Positions 31,928 to 40,100 are shown, numbered from the stretch's first letter. The stretch is 64,000 nucleotides of DNA from Rothia nasimurium (GCF_928381705.1 NZ_CAKMSR010000001.1:248001-312000); one strand, 5' to 3'. A program made the numbers and translations. The notes: generated from the sequence alone by a model not told the origin.

Positions 31928-32875
31928 TTATTTCTTAGCCTTCTTATCCCAGTACGTTTGAGCGATAGGCGCAGTGATTATGTACTCTGCTAGTGCATCT
32001 TCCATTTGCTCGAACTCGTCATGCTCTTTTTGCAGTTCTTGCGGTGTGCCCCAATGCAATCTGATAGATTCGCCGGGGCGAGCAGCGCCACCGGTTAGAC
32101 GCGCAATTTTCGCGATATTTTCTAGGTCTTGCGGTGTGATCGGCACACCGTGAACTTTTGGCCTAGGCTCTCCGGGCACACGTTCATCTGGGCGAACGTA
32201 CACATAGCGGTAGTTTTCTTCTTGAGTGGTTGCAGGGAGTGCCTTCCCCTTGGTGAATAGGTGAGACTTGGACGGTCGGGTGTAGGAAAAAATCGAGGGA
32301 ATCAAGTTCACAAGCATAATCCCAGTGTTCAGTGTGTTAGCTGCTGCCCTGCATGTTGCATATGCTCGGGCTCTCGCGTCGGTTGCGGTGATCGTATCTA
32401 CAGATAAAACGAGACCGTCTAGGTGTTTGTCGAATGCCTCTGTAAATGTTTTGGCTTCTTGGTTGAATTTCTTTCGTGCGGCGTCGATGTTGTCTCGAAT
32501 GTAGGCGAATTGGGTTTTTACGTCGCGTTCATGTACCTGAGCGCGTACCTGTTTAACCTGGCTTACGCCCTCTGGGCTGCTAGCGAGGTTAGACGCTGCT
32601 ATAGCTTTTGAAAAGTGTTCTAGCGCAGTTTTAGCGTCCCCCGCTATCAAGGCACTATCAAATTTCTCAAGGTATGCATCTGTATCGGTTGCCTCTTGTA
32701 GCGCCTTATCGATAATTTCCGCACCTGTTACAGGTTTGGGCACCCCTGTTAGCTGGTGTATATGACTGATAGCTTCCTCAATATCCCAGCGCTTATTGTT
32801 TGATACGTCAGAGTGAATTAGGGAGGGGTGTGGCTCAAGATGCGCATAAGGGTTAGTAGCTTCTTTGGCGGGCAT
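31928..32875 (-). CDS. unknown helical protein, paralogue 2 of element B
   Basis: A 315-residue helical protein, paralogous to 21785-22720. Shared blocks: IHQLTGVPKPVT near residue 42; FDSALIAGDAKTALEHFSKA at about 85; IRDNIDAARKKFNQEAKTFT at about 135; and C-terminal IRLHWGTPQELQKEHDEFEQ. The start ATG at 32875 has GAAAGGAC 9 nt upstream, as in the paralogue; an ATG at 32926 is less likely. No signal peptide, membrane segment or known motif. Codon use is more AT-rich than most of the element, hinting at separate acquisition. Function unknown. Confidence 0.75.
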   Translation of the reverse strand: MPAKEATNPYAHLEPHPSLIHSDVSNNKRWDIEEAISHIHQLTGVPKPVTGAEIIDKALQEATDTDAYLEKFDSALIAGDAKTALEHFSKAIAASNLASSPEGVSQVKQVRAQVHERDVKTQFAYIRDNIDAARKKFNQEAKTFTEAFDKHLDGLVLSVDTITATDARARAYATCRAAANTLNTGIMLVNLIPSIFSYTRPSKSHLFTKGKALPATTQEENYRYVYVRPDERVPGEPRPKVHGVPITPQDLENIAKIARLTGGAARPGESIRLHWGTPQELQKEHDEFEQMEDALAEYIITAPIAQTYWDKKAKK

Positions 32876-33955
32876 GGGGGCCTGTCCTTTCTGGTAGTTC
32901 TCATACAGTTCAGCAGCACTAAACAAACCGCCCGATCTCGTGTTTAGCGGTGACTTGTGAGCGCTTTGCTTACACTGGCTAGTTGTTCCTGTGGTAGCGC
33001 CGGCAGGGGTTTGCTGCCCTGATTTTTTACCGTTTGGTGTAAAGCCTCTGAATGCGCAGCTGACCGGCGGCGCTCCAACCTTAACACCGTGCAGCTTCCA
33101 AATGGCCTGAGCTCGCGCACCCCTACCTGTTGCCCAGCCGGCAACATTGAACCAGCCTCATGCTCACGTAAAGAATCACTGAATAACCTAGACCTGACTA
33201 GGCAAAAAACCACTAAAAACACCCAAAATAGGCATGATTTAAAAGACTTCCCAGACCCGTACACAGCGCGAGACCCAGAACGGAGCGGGAGGGAGCCAAA
33301 ACACCCCCGGGGGGAGCCCCCACGGGGGGGTAAGCGCAGACTATGCCCTCACATGCGAAAACAACAGCTCCACAGGTGAGGAAAAATGCACCAAACACGG
33401 GGCAACCACAAATACGCCCAGCCACGCTAGAAACCAAGCCCCGCGCAGCTCTCGAAACCTCTTACTCACCTCATGCCGCCGCCCCTCTGGCTGGCTCTGT
33501 GCCGCTCTGGGCGGGATATCGTAGTACATCTACTACCCTGGGCGCTGGCAGGGCTTAAGCGGCCAGCCTAACGCGTGTAGGCGCGAGCTGACCAGCACCC
33601 GGCGGCGCGAGAGTGTTAAGGTGAGAGCGTCGCCGGTCATGTGCTCATGTTGGCCGGTCTGCTAGGTCAGTAGCCCCCGCTCGTCGTATGCCGATGACGT
33701 CGGGCGGGGTAGCCTCTCTAATCTGGTATGTGGTGATTCAAAGGGTGCCCCGGTAGTTGCAGCAATGCTCTACCGGGGTTTTTGCTGCCTGTCCCCTACC
33801 ACTGACCCGGCGGCGTCCTACATGCCCACCCCCTGGCCCTGCTGCCCCTTTCTGCTGCTGGGCATTCAGAGGCGAGCGCGGGGGTGTTTTTGGTGGTTGT
33901 GCTTGTGTTTTTTGGGGCTGGTTTTTCCCGGGGTTTACCGCCAGTTACCTACAAA
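32876..33955. other. 1.1 kb gene-free right end of element B with a candidate structured RNA
   Basis: No credible gene. GTAGTA (33521-33526) and TACTAC (33531-33536) form a short inverted repeat. Around 33675-33712 CCCCGC...GCGGGG with inner TCGTC/GACG pairs forms a stem. A strong rightward terminator lies at 33748-33783 with no gene before it. Together these suggest an untranslated RNA between about 33540 and 33783. Confidence 0.4.
33748..33783 (+). terminator. intrinsic terminator with no upstream gene
   Basis: CCCCGGTAG (33748-33756) pairs perfectly with CTACCGGGG (33770-33778), followed by TTTTT. It must end a rightward transcript, yet no coding gene precedes it. Confidence 0.85.
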
Positions 33956-33973
33956 ATGTTGCGGAAATGTTGC
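33956..33973. repeat. arm-type sites, element B right end
   Basis: The 18-bp ATGTTGCGGAAATGTTGC, identical to 19653-19670. A single copy of its second half is also found left of core copy 1 (9951-9964). Confidence 0.7.
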
Positions 33974-33996
33974 GGATAGGGTGTTTTCGAGGTGCG

Positions 33997-34042
33997 AAAA
34001 ACCCCGTTTATTCCTGGCTTGACTAGGATAAACGGGGTTTTT
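33997..34042 (-). terminator. terminator of tRNA-Ser(CGA), supplied by element B
   Basis: AAAAACCCCGTTTAT and ATAAACGGGGTTTTT are perfect 15-bp arms with T-runs in both directions. It lies just left of the core, in element DNA, so the element brings a replacement terminator for the tRNA. The hairpins before cores 1 and 2 have a different sequence but the same placement. Confidence 0.85.
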
Positions 34043-34047
34043 GCCTG

Positions 34048-34138
34048 TGGCGGTGACGGAGGGATTTGAACCCTCGGTACGGGGTTACCGTACACAACAT
34101 TTCGAGTGTTGCACCTTCGGCCGCTCGGACACGTCACC
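34048..34138 (-). tRNA. tRNA-Ser (anticodon CGA), integration target
   Basis: Acceptor GGTGACG pairs with CGTCACC, G73, encoded CCA (34048-34050). The anticodon stem-loop CAACA-CTCGAAA-TGTTG gives CGA. A long variable arm is present. Its 3' 23 bp (34048-34070) equal the attachment core, so integration leaves the gene functional. Confidence 0.96.
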
Positions 34139-34203
34139 AAACTCTGGAAATTTTACCCTAGATACCCCGGTCACTCAACTCAGTGGGGCTTACAGGCAGG
34201 GCC

Positions 34204-34857
34204 CTAGCCCTGGATGTAGCCGTCGATGGTGAGCATAGCCAGCTCGGCCCCCTCGTCGGGGGTGCGCTCTGCGCCGTGGCGGGTTTCGTCCATGGAGAGC
34301 ATGAAGACCGCGCCAAAGATAATGAGGGAGACCCCCTCGATGGAGCGGTCTGTGCGCACGGTGTAGCGGGTAGCCAGGCGGCTAATGAGCTCGCGGATAA
34401 AGCGCATGATGTCTGCACGAATCAGGTCGGTGGTGGGCGACCATTCAGCACCGGCCCTCCAGAGCTCTGACACCCACAGTCGGGCGAAGCCGGGGTGCTC
34501 GCTCAGGTAGATAATGGCGGCGTGCAAGGCGCTCCGCAGGGCTTCTCGGGGGTCGTCGTGGTTGCTGGCAACCGTGGTCATCTCGGCCAGCAGCAGCTTG
34601 GCACCGTATTGCAGGAGCTGGTCAATCATGGTCTTCTTCGACCCGAAATTGTAGTAGACCGTGCCCTTTGAGACCCCGGCCCGCTCCGCGATGTCCTCGA
34701 CGGTGGTGGCGGTGGGGCCACCCTCGCTCATGATGTCCATGGCAGCTTCAAAGAGTTTGAGCTGGGTTTTGTTGGTGCGCCCGGGGCGGCGGCTGCTCGC
34801 CTCGACCACCGGTGTTTGGTGTGCGTAGACGACCGCTTCTACCTGTTGTTTGGCCAC
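34204..34857 (-). CDS. TetR-family transcriptional regulator
   Basis: A 217-residue regulator. The DNA-binding head reads KLFEAAMDIMSEGGPTATTV, EDIAERAGVSKGTVYYNFGS, KKTMIDQLLQ, the standard TetR_N signature near residues 35-80. The ligand-binding half has no identifiable specificity. I choose GTG at 34857 with AAGGGGGCAGGC directly upstream. An in-frame ATG at 34902 lies inside a 28-bp palindrome (34876-34903) that is probably the operator, so translation from it is unlikely. It stands alone; the regulated gene is not obvious in the window. Confidence 0.88.
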   Translation of the reverse strand: MAKQQVEAVVYAHQTPVVEASSRRPGRTNKTQLKLFEAAMDIMSEGGPTATTVEDIAERAGVSKGTVYYNFGSKKTMIDQLLQYGAKLLLAEMTTVASNHDDPREALRSALHAAIIYLSEHPGFARLWVSELWRAGAEWSPTTDLIRADIMRFIRELISRLATRYTVRTDRSIEGVSLIIFGAVFMLSMDETRHGAERTPDEGAELAMLTIDGYIQG

Positions 34858-34875
34858 GCCTGCCCCCTTACCGTA

Positions 34876-34903
34876 TTTGAAAAAATAGTATTGCTTTTTC
34901 AAA
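34876..34903. promoter_or_regulatory. palindromic operator candidate for the TetR gene
   Basis: TTTGAAAAA (34876-34884) and TTTTTCAAA (34895-34903) are perfect 9-bp arms around a 10-bp centre, immediately upstream of the GTG start. Size and position suit TetR autoregulation. Confidence 0.55.
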
Positions 34904-34967
34904 GATACATGATTGTGGGGCGGCTGTGCAGTTTTCTGCGGGGCGTTTTAGGGCAGCCCCTCCTCTA

Positions 34968-35453
34968 CTAGCGATGTTTTCTAAAGAAAGTAGTCAGCAG
35001 CTCGGCGCATTCGCTCTCAAGCACCCCGGGGTAGACCTCTACCCAGTGGTTGACCTTGCGGTCACGCAGCACGTCGTAGACGCTCCCGGCAGCCCCTGTT
35101 TTTTCTTCCCAGGCCCCCATCACCACGGTGGGCAGGCGGGCCAGCAGGATAGCCCCGGCGCACATGAGGCAGGGTTCGAGGGTGACGACCAGGGTACAGC
35201 TCTCTAGCCGCCAGCTCCCCAGGTGTTCGGCGGCCTGCCGAATGGCGATCACTTCGGCGTGGGCGGTGGGGTCGGCATCGGCCTCGCGCCGGTTGTAGCC
35301 GCGCCCGATGACCTGCCCGCTGGCGTCCACAACCACCGCGCCAATGGGCACATCGTCGCTGGCTAGGGCCAGCTTTGCCTGGTCGATGGCCTGGCGCATG
35401 AGGGCTTCGTGCTGTAGGTTGCGCGGACGCGTGGGCAGGGCGGATCGGGGCAT
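34968..35453 (-). CDS. tadA: tRNA-specific adenosine deaminase
   Basis: A 161-residue zinc deaminase that converts A34 to inosine in tRNA-Arg(ACG). The active site is HAE at residues 65-67 and PCLMC at 94-98 (Cys95 and Cys98), which with H65 bind zinc. The surrounding VPIGAVVVDASG and the C-terminal helix ECAELLTTFFRKHR fit TadA. Length is typical. It starts 19 nt after the recQ stop, so the two may be co-transcribed. Confidence 0.93.
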   Translation of the reverse strand: MPRSALPTRPRNLQHEALMRQAIDQAKLALASDDVPIGAVVVDASGQVIGRGYNRREADADPTAHAEVIAIRQAAEHLGSWRLESCTLVVTLEPCLMCAGAILLARLPTVVMGAWEEKTGAAGSVYDVLRDRKVNHWVEVYPGVLESECAELLTTFFRKHR

Positions 35454-35471
35454 GGTTCCTTCGGCGCGTGC

Positions 35472-37691
35472 TTAGTTGGTAAGGGCCAGGGCGTAGGGCA
35501 GGACGGCGGTCGCACCGGCTGCCCGCAAGGTGCGAGCGGTGACGGTGGTTGACCAGCGAGAGTCAATTCTATCGGTGACGAGGAGAACCGGGCCCGGGTT
35601 AGTCGCCAGATAGTTGGCCGCTGCCGGGGGCAGGCGGTAGGCGTTCAGCACCCCGGCACAGCGGAAGACGCTGTTGCCGCCGAAGTGGGCGGGGGCGTCC
35701 GCCAGTTCAAAGTCGCCCAGGTCGGCCAGGCGTCCGGCTGCGGCAATACCGCGGGCCAGTGAGGATGCCAGCTGCGGACGCACTGGCGAGGGCAGCCCAA
35801 TGACGGCGACCGGGCGCTCCGCCCAGCCCCATTCAGCCAGCACCTGCAGGCTGGCCCGGCCCAGGTCAGCGGGGACGGGACCGTCCACAGCCTGCCCGTC
35901 GGGGCCGGGGGCGAAAATCTCGCGCAGGCGGTTACCCCAGCCCAGGTCGGTCAGGCGGGCGAGGGCCCGGCCCTCACTAGCGCGTTCAGCCTCAGCAATT
36001 TTGCCGCGCAGGGGCTTGCCGGTGACTTCATGTACCGCCTGGGGAACCAGGCGGTCAAGGCCGGTGGGCCACATGCCGCGCGGCTCAATGAGTACGCCCA
36101 CGCGGGCCAGGGCCGCCCCGGCCTGCTCGGTCAGGGCCGGGTTGAAGCCGGTGGGGTACCAGGGGCCAGCGCACACGTCGCAGATGCCGCAGGGACGGGC
36201 TGTGGTGTCGTCCAGTTCGCGGGAGAGGAAGACCATGCGGCAGGTATCGGTGTGCTGGTAGGCCAGCATGGCTTCCTGCTCACGCTGACGGGCCTGACGC
36301 ACCCGGGCATAGCGGGGGGCGTCATAGTGCCAGGGGGCTCCGGTCGCCACCCAGCCGCGGGAGCCGCGTTCTACAGCCCCTTCCACCGCTAAGACTTTAA
36401 GGAGCAGGTCAAGAGAAGAGCGCTTAACATCGACTCGGGTTTCGAGGGCGGGCACGCTCAGCTCTGTGCCCGCGGCGGTTGCCTCGGTTAGTGCCGCCAG
36501 CACGGCCCCTGTGTTTTCTTCGGTCGGCATCGAGGCGGTGGCGAAGTAGTCCCAGATTTCCCTATCTTCACTGCCGGGCAGCAGGAGCACATCGGCCTTG
36601 ATAGCGCCACGACCGGCTCGGCCCACCTGCTGGTAGTAGGCTACAGCGCTGGAGGGCGCCCCAAGGTGCACCACAAACCCCAGGTCAGGCTTATCGAAGC
36701 CCATTCCCAGGGCGCTGGTAGCGACCAGGGCTTTAACCCGGTTTTCTTTCAGGGCGCTTTCGGCCTCGCGCCGTTCATCGGGGTCGGTTTTACCGGTGTA
36801 GGCCAGCACCTCGTAGCCAGAGGCCCGTAGGGCTGTGGCGGTGTCTTCGGCCGCCGAAACGGTCAGGGTGTAGACAATGCCAGAGCCCGGCAGGCTGCCA
36901 AGGTGGGTGGCTAGCCAGCCCAGGCGGTCGCTGGCGGTAGGCAGGGTAAGGACGCCCAGACGCAGCGAGTCGCGGGACAGCGGGCCCCGCAAAATAAAGA
37001 CTTCATCAGCGGAGCCCGCACTACCCTGCTGCCGGGTGCCGAGCTGCTCGGCAACGTCCTGCACCACCCGCTCGTTAGCGGTTGCGGTGGTAGCCAGCAC
37101 GGGGACGCCGGCGGGCAGGGCCGCGATCAGGTCGCGGATGCGGCGGTAGTCGGGGCGGAAGTCGTGCCCCCAGTCAGAGATACAGTGGGCCTCGTCGATG
37201 ACCAGCAGGCCGCAGGTACGCACCAACTCGGGCAGCCAGTCTGAGCGGAAGGAGGGGTTATTGAGCCGCTCAGGGCCCACCAGCAGCACATCGAGTTCAC
37301 CGGCAGCGAGCTGGGCGCGCACGGCGTCCCACTCGGTCACGTTCGACGAGTTGACCATAGCTGCCCGCACCCCGGCGCGGGCAGCGGCCTCTACCTGGTC
37401 GCGCATGAGGGCCAGCAGGGGCGAGACGATGAGGGCGGGCCCACTCCCCCGCCTGCGCAGGAGCAGGGCAGAGAGGAAGTAGACCGCCGACTTACCCCAG
37501 CCGGTTCGCTGGATTACCAGGGCCCGGCGGCGCTGCTGCACCAGGGCCTCAATGGCCTCAAACTGGCCGGGGTGGAAGGTGGCGGCGGGGTTGCCGGTCA
37601 GGCGGGCAAGGAGCTCGGTAGCCTCAGCCCGCAGGCTCCCGGGCGAAAGGACGCCGCCCGCCACCGGGTCTGGCTGTTGGGGCAGGGGCAC
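35472..37691 (-). CDS. recQ: RecQ-family DNA helicase with PRTase-like C-terminus
   Basis: A 739-residue ATP-dependent 3'-5' helicase. Walker A is RTGWGKSAVYF near residue 62; motif II DEAHCISDWGHDFRPDY near 168; motif VI QQVGRAGRG near 355. The zinc-binding domain has CRMVF and CGICDVC around 490. HRDC is not recognised. The last 70 residues, including PGPVLLVTDRIDSRWSTTVT then ARTLRAAGATAV, resemble the PRPP loop of phosphoribosyltransferases, an arrangement I associate with actinobacterial RecQ proteins. It starts with GTG overlapping the upstream stop (TAGTG). Confidence 0.92.
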   Translation of the reverse strand: MPLPQQPDPVAGGVLSPGSLRAEATELLARLTGNPAATFHPGQFEAIEALVQQRRRALVIQRTGWGKSAVYFLSALLLRRRGSGPALIVSPLLALMRDQVEAAARAGVRAAMVNSSNVTEWDAVRAQLAAGELDVLLVGPERLNNPSFRSDWLPELVRTCGLLVIDEAHCISDWGHDFRPDYRRIRDLIAALPAGVPVLATTATANERVVQDVAEQLGTRQQGSAGSADEVFILRGPLSRDSLRLGVLTLPTASDRLGWLATHLGSLPGSGIVYTLTVSAAEDTATALRASGYEVLAYTGKTDPDERREAESALKENRVKALVATSALGMGFDKPDLGFVVHLGAPSSAVAYYQQVGRAGRGAIKADVLLLPGSEDREIWDYFATASMPTEENTGAVLAALTEATAAGTELSVPALETRVDVKRSSLDLLLKVLAVEGAVERGSRGWVATGAPWHYDAPRYARVRQARQREQEAMLAYQHTDTCRMVFLSRELDDTTARPCGICDVCAGPWYPTGFNPALTEQAGAALARVGVLIEPRGMWPTGLDRLVPQAVHEVTGKPLRGKIAEAERASEGRALARLTDLGWGNRLREIFAPGPDGQAVDGPVPADLGRASLQVLAEWGWAERPVAVIGLPSPVRPQLASSLARGIAAAGRLADLGDFELADAPAHFGGNSVFRCAGVLNAYRLPPAAANYLATNPGPVLLVTDRIDSRWSTTVTARTLRAAGATAVLPYALALTN

Positions 37692-38419
37692 TAGCGCTGG
37701 CCCCGGTCAGCACCCAGGTAGGCCTGCTGCAGCTTCCACTGCTGGTAGGCCTTGATCTGACGCATGTAGGTTGAGACGGGGTTCTTCCAGACGAAGACCA
37801 AAAAGACGATAGCTAGCACGCCAGCAAGCAGGTCTACCAGCATGGTCCAGTGGAAGATCAGAAGCAGGGTCAGTGCACCCATGAGCAGGTTCAGAATCTG
37901 GATGCTCGCCACGACGGTCAGAACGATACGGGCCCAGTTATGGCCCTTGTTCATCATGATGGTGAAGAAGACGAGCAGGGCTGACCAGATAAGACCAAAG
38001 ACCAGACCCATAATGAGGCCGGCAGTAGCGAAACCTGCATCTGCGCTCGCAGTTATCTCAGCCTCCGCCGCAGCGAAGTCTTCTTCGGTCATTATCCCGC
38101 TGAAGAGGGAGAGGATGCTGTTGCTCGTTGCCTGCTGAATCTCCTGGTAGAAGATAGTGCCCAGAATAGACCCCAGAACGCCCAATCCAATCATCACGTA
38201 CATGATGAGGCTAGCGGTTTTGAGGGACTGTGGACGCTCGGGGGCATCCATGTGGGCGGGGAGGCCCTGCCCGTAAGCCTGGGCGTAGCCGGCGTAGGCG
38301 CCCTGCTCGGTGTAGTAGCCGGGCTGGGTTGCCGAATAGGCCGGGGGCTGGGCCTGGTTGGGGTAGGTGGGGGGCTGGTAGTTACCGGTGGTGTTGTCGT
38401 TGCCGGGGTACTGGCTCAC
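37691..38419 (-). CDS. membrane protein with Pro/Gln/Tyr-rich N-terminus
   Basis: A 242-residue protein. The first 65 residues are Pro/Gln/Tyr/Gly-rich and likely cytosolic and disordered. Four hydrophobic segments follow (LIMYVMIGLGVLGSILGTIF, the LIMGLVFGLIWSALLVFFTI region, IVLTVVASIQILNLLMGALT, LVDLLAGVLAIVFLVFVW). An Ala/Glu-rich loop separates the first two. This layout is common in actinobacterial membrane proteins of unknown role. Its TAG stop overlaps the GTG start of recQ by one base. Confidence 0.8.
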   Translation of the reverse strand: MSQYPGNDNTTGNYQPPTYPNQAQPPAYSATQPGYYTEQGAYAGYAQAYGQGLPAHMDAPERPQSLKTASLIMYVMIGLGVLGSILGTIFYQEIQQATSNSILSLFSGIMTEEDFAAAEAEITASADAGFATAGLIMGLVFGLIWSALLVFFTIMMNKGHNWARIVLTVVASIQILNLLMGALTLLLIFHWTMLVDLLAGVLAIVFLVFVWKNPVSTYMRQIKAYQQWKLQQAYLGADRGQR

Positions 38420-38491
38420 GGGGTCCTCCTGGTCAGTGGGTGGCCGATGCTTGCTTTAAGCCTACCGGCCAATAGCCCCGCTCACCAGGGT

Positions 38492-38998
38492 TTACGCAAT
38501 TTCGAAGATGCCGCGAGCCCGGTCCTTTTTTACGGAGGAGGCAGGGAAAATACGGCCGCTCATCGAAATGTAGACGCCGGGTTCGAGCAGGTTGAGGGCG
38601 GCGACGGCTGCGCCCAGGTTGAAGCTGGCGTCGGACTTCCGCATAGACGCCGGCTGCATGGCCCCGGTGAGCACAACTACCTTGTTGCCGAGGGTGGCGT
38701 TGGCTTCGAGGTAGCGGGCGGTTTCGGGCATGGTGTCGGTGCCGTGGGTGATGATGATGCGGTCGTTCTGTACGGCGTTGAGGGCCTCGGTCAGCACGGC
38801 ACGGTCGGCATCAACCATATCGAGGCTGTCGAGCTTGAGCACGCTTTGAACCTCAAAAACGGTATCGGTAAGCACGTAGCTGAGCAGCTCGGGCACTGAG
38901 GGTTCGCCGATTTCCAGTTCACCGGCGACGGAGTAGACCTTGTCGAAGGTGCCACCGGTGGTCAGGATGGTCACGGTCTCTGCGTTGTTGATGGGCAT
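38492..38998 (-). CDS. asparaginase N-domain-like protein (half length)
   Basis: A 168-residue protein equivalent to the N-terminal domain of L-asparaginases. The catalytic threonine motifs are visible: TTGGTFDK at residues 13-20 and THGTDTM near 85, plus LTGAMQP near 110. Full-length asparaginases are about 330 residues and their active site is completed by the C-terminal domain of a neighbour, which is absent here. The sequence ends cleanly with RARGIFEIA. Short versions occur as intact genes in other bacteria, so this is probably a single-domain family, with uncertain activity. TTGAGGG-AAGGAAG upstream of the ATG is the ribosome site. Confidence 0.8.
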   Translation of the reverse strand: MPINNAETVTILTTGGTFDKVYSVAGELEIGEPSVPELLSYVLTDTVFEVQSVLKLDSLDMVDADRAVLTEALNAVQNDRIIITHGTDTMPETARYLEANATLGNKVVVLTGAMQPASMRKSDASFNLGAAVAALNLLEPGVYISMSGRIFPASSVKKDRARGIFEIA

Positions 38999-39331
38999 GG
39001 CTTCCTTGAGGGTTGTGGGGTGCTTGTTTCTAAGTCTAGTGGAGGGTCAAGCGGACACCCGTGGCCGGCTCAGTGGGCGAAACGGCAGCCCAGCACCCCA
39101 CAACTTTCACCAATAGCGAACAGGGTCGTGCGAGGGTTCGGTAAACCCACGGTAAACACCAGGGAAAGTAAGGTGGGCCACAAAATTTTACCCCGAAAAT
39201 GTCAAGTCTATACAACCTTAAAGTCGTCACCTGGTTATCAGCATCGACCACATTTTCGCCGCAAATTATGTCTTTGATCTGCCCTCTGAAATCCAGCCCC
39301 ACGCCCTAGTTTTTACCGCTCAAAGCGTACA

Positions 39332-40100
39332 AGCTTTCTGCTCATTGAGGGCGTCCCTCTGACAGCCAAAGCCCACCGTACGCCTATCAAGTTCGCGAGG
39401 GACGTTGCAGAGCTTCTGCACCAGGTCCGCCAGGGCGATAACGCGGTGAACCCGCTAACCCCCTCCAAGTACCGCAATCCGCTCTATGAGGGTGCTGATG
39501 TGGTTTTTCTGACTGACTGCCCGCCTTATGCCCTCAAAGCCTTCTCAGAGCCCCTGAGAGCCTTTCTAGCGGCTCAAGACCCCCAGGAACCCACCCAGGA
39601 GCCACCTAGCGCATCCTACGCCGATTTGGGGCGAGTTAGAGGCAGGTCAACGTAACGAGACAATTTTTCAGACCATTCGGCGTACTGCCTACCGTGGCGG
39701 GGACTTTGAAGCCCAAGCCTATGAGCTGAACGAACGATGCAATCCGCCGTTAGCCTTGTCTGAGGTCGCTGGAATCGTAAGAAGTGTTCAGAAGTTCATG
39801 CGTGAGAAGTACACCCCGAAAACAGGTGCCCAGGGGCGGGAGCCTATGCCTGATGCCTTGCGTGAGTTTATGGCTGAGATTGGGCGCAAGACACAAATTC
39901 AGGCTTTAAAAGAGGCCGGATACAGGCAGAAGCAGATTGCAGAAAAATTAAATTTAAACGTTAGATACAGTGCAGCGAGCCTGGAACTAAGCCTAGGGCG
40001 ACACTTACGGAGCTTAATCAGGGTATTACGGTTTCCGTCCGTCTGCCACGAGACCACCCTCCCTCTGGCCCAGCCCTGCCAATCTGAAAAAGCCTCTTGA
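39332..40100 (+). pseudogene. decayed plasmid replication protein (PriCT-1 type)
   Basis: A fragment in two frames. The first (39332-39658) reads FLLIEGVPLTAKAHRTPIKF, then SKYRNPLYEGADVVFLTDCP, like the middle of actinobacterial plasmid Rep (Replicase) proteins. The second, one frame on (from about 39630), reads ELEAGQRNETIFQTIRRTAY with YELNERCNPPLALSEVAGIV, a PriCT-1 domain, and a C-terminal HTH (QIQALKEAGYRQKQIAEKLN). The frames join at about 39630, indicating a frameshift, and the 5' part is missing. It is a relic of an integrated plasmid. Confidence 0.7.

Larger units (their letters stand above)
19535..34047. mobile_element. integrative element B (14.5 kb)
   Basis: Bounded by cores 2 and 3, the latter inside the intact tRNA-Ser(CGA). 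Most genes (20288-29692) run leftward from a control region at 29693-29826; repressor and integrase run rightward. It encodes a winged-helix Rep with an internal iteron origin, zinc-ribbon proteins, two excisionase-like HTH proteins, a small duplicated peptide, several unknown proteins, and a paralogous pair near its two ends. No structural, packaging or conjugation gene is seen. Many genes use GAAAGGA-type ribosome sites, unlike the flanking chromosome. Confidence 0.85.

Noticed and set aside
33089..33379. 96-codon open frame near the right end of element B
   Set aside because: No ribosome site and low-complexity basic translation; nothing supports coding.
10035..34047. Reading the accessory region as one prophage or an AICE
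   Set aside because: No capsid, terminase, portal, tail, FtsK/TraB, relaxase or RepSA/Prim-Pol gene was seen, and the three cores divide it into two independ­ent units.
34858..34902. ATG 34902 as start of the TetR protein
   Set aside because: It lies inside a 28-bp palindrome likely to be the operator; GTG 34857 has a strong ribosome site.
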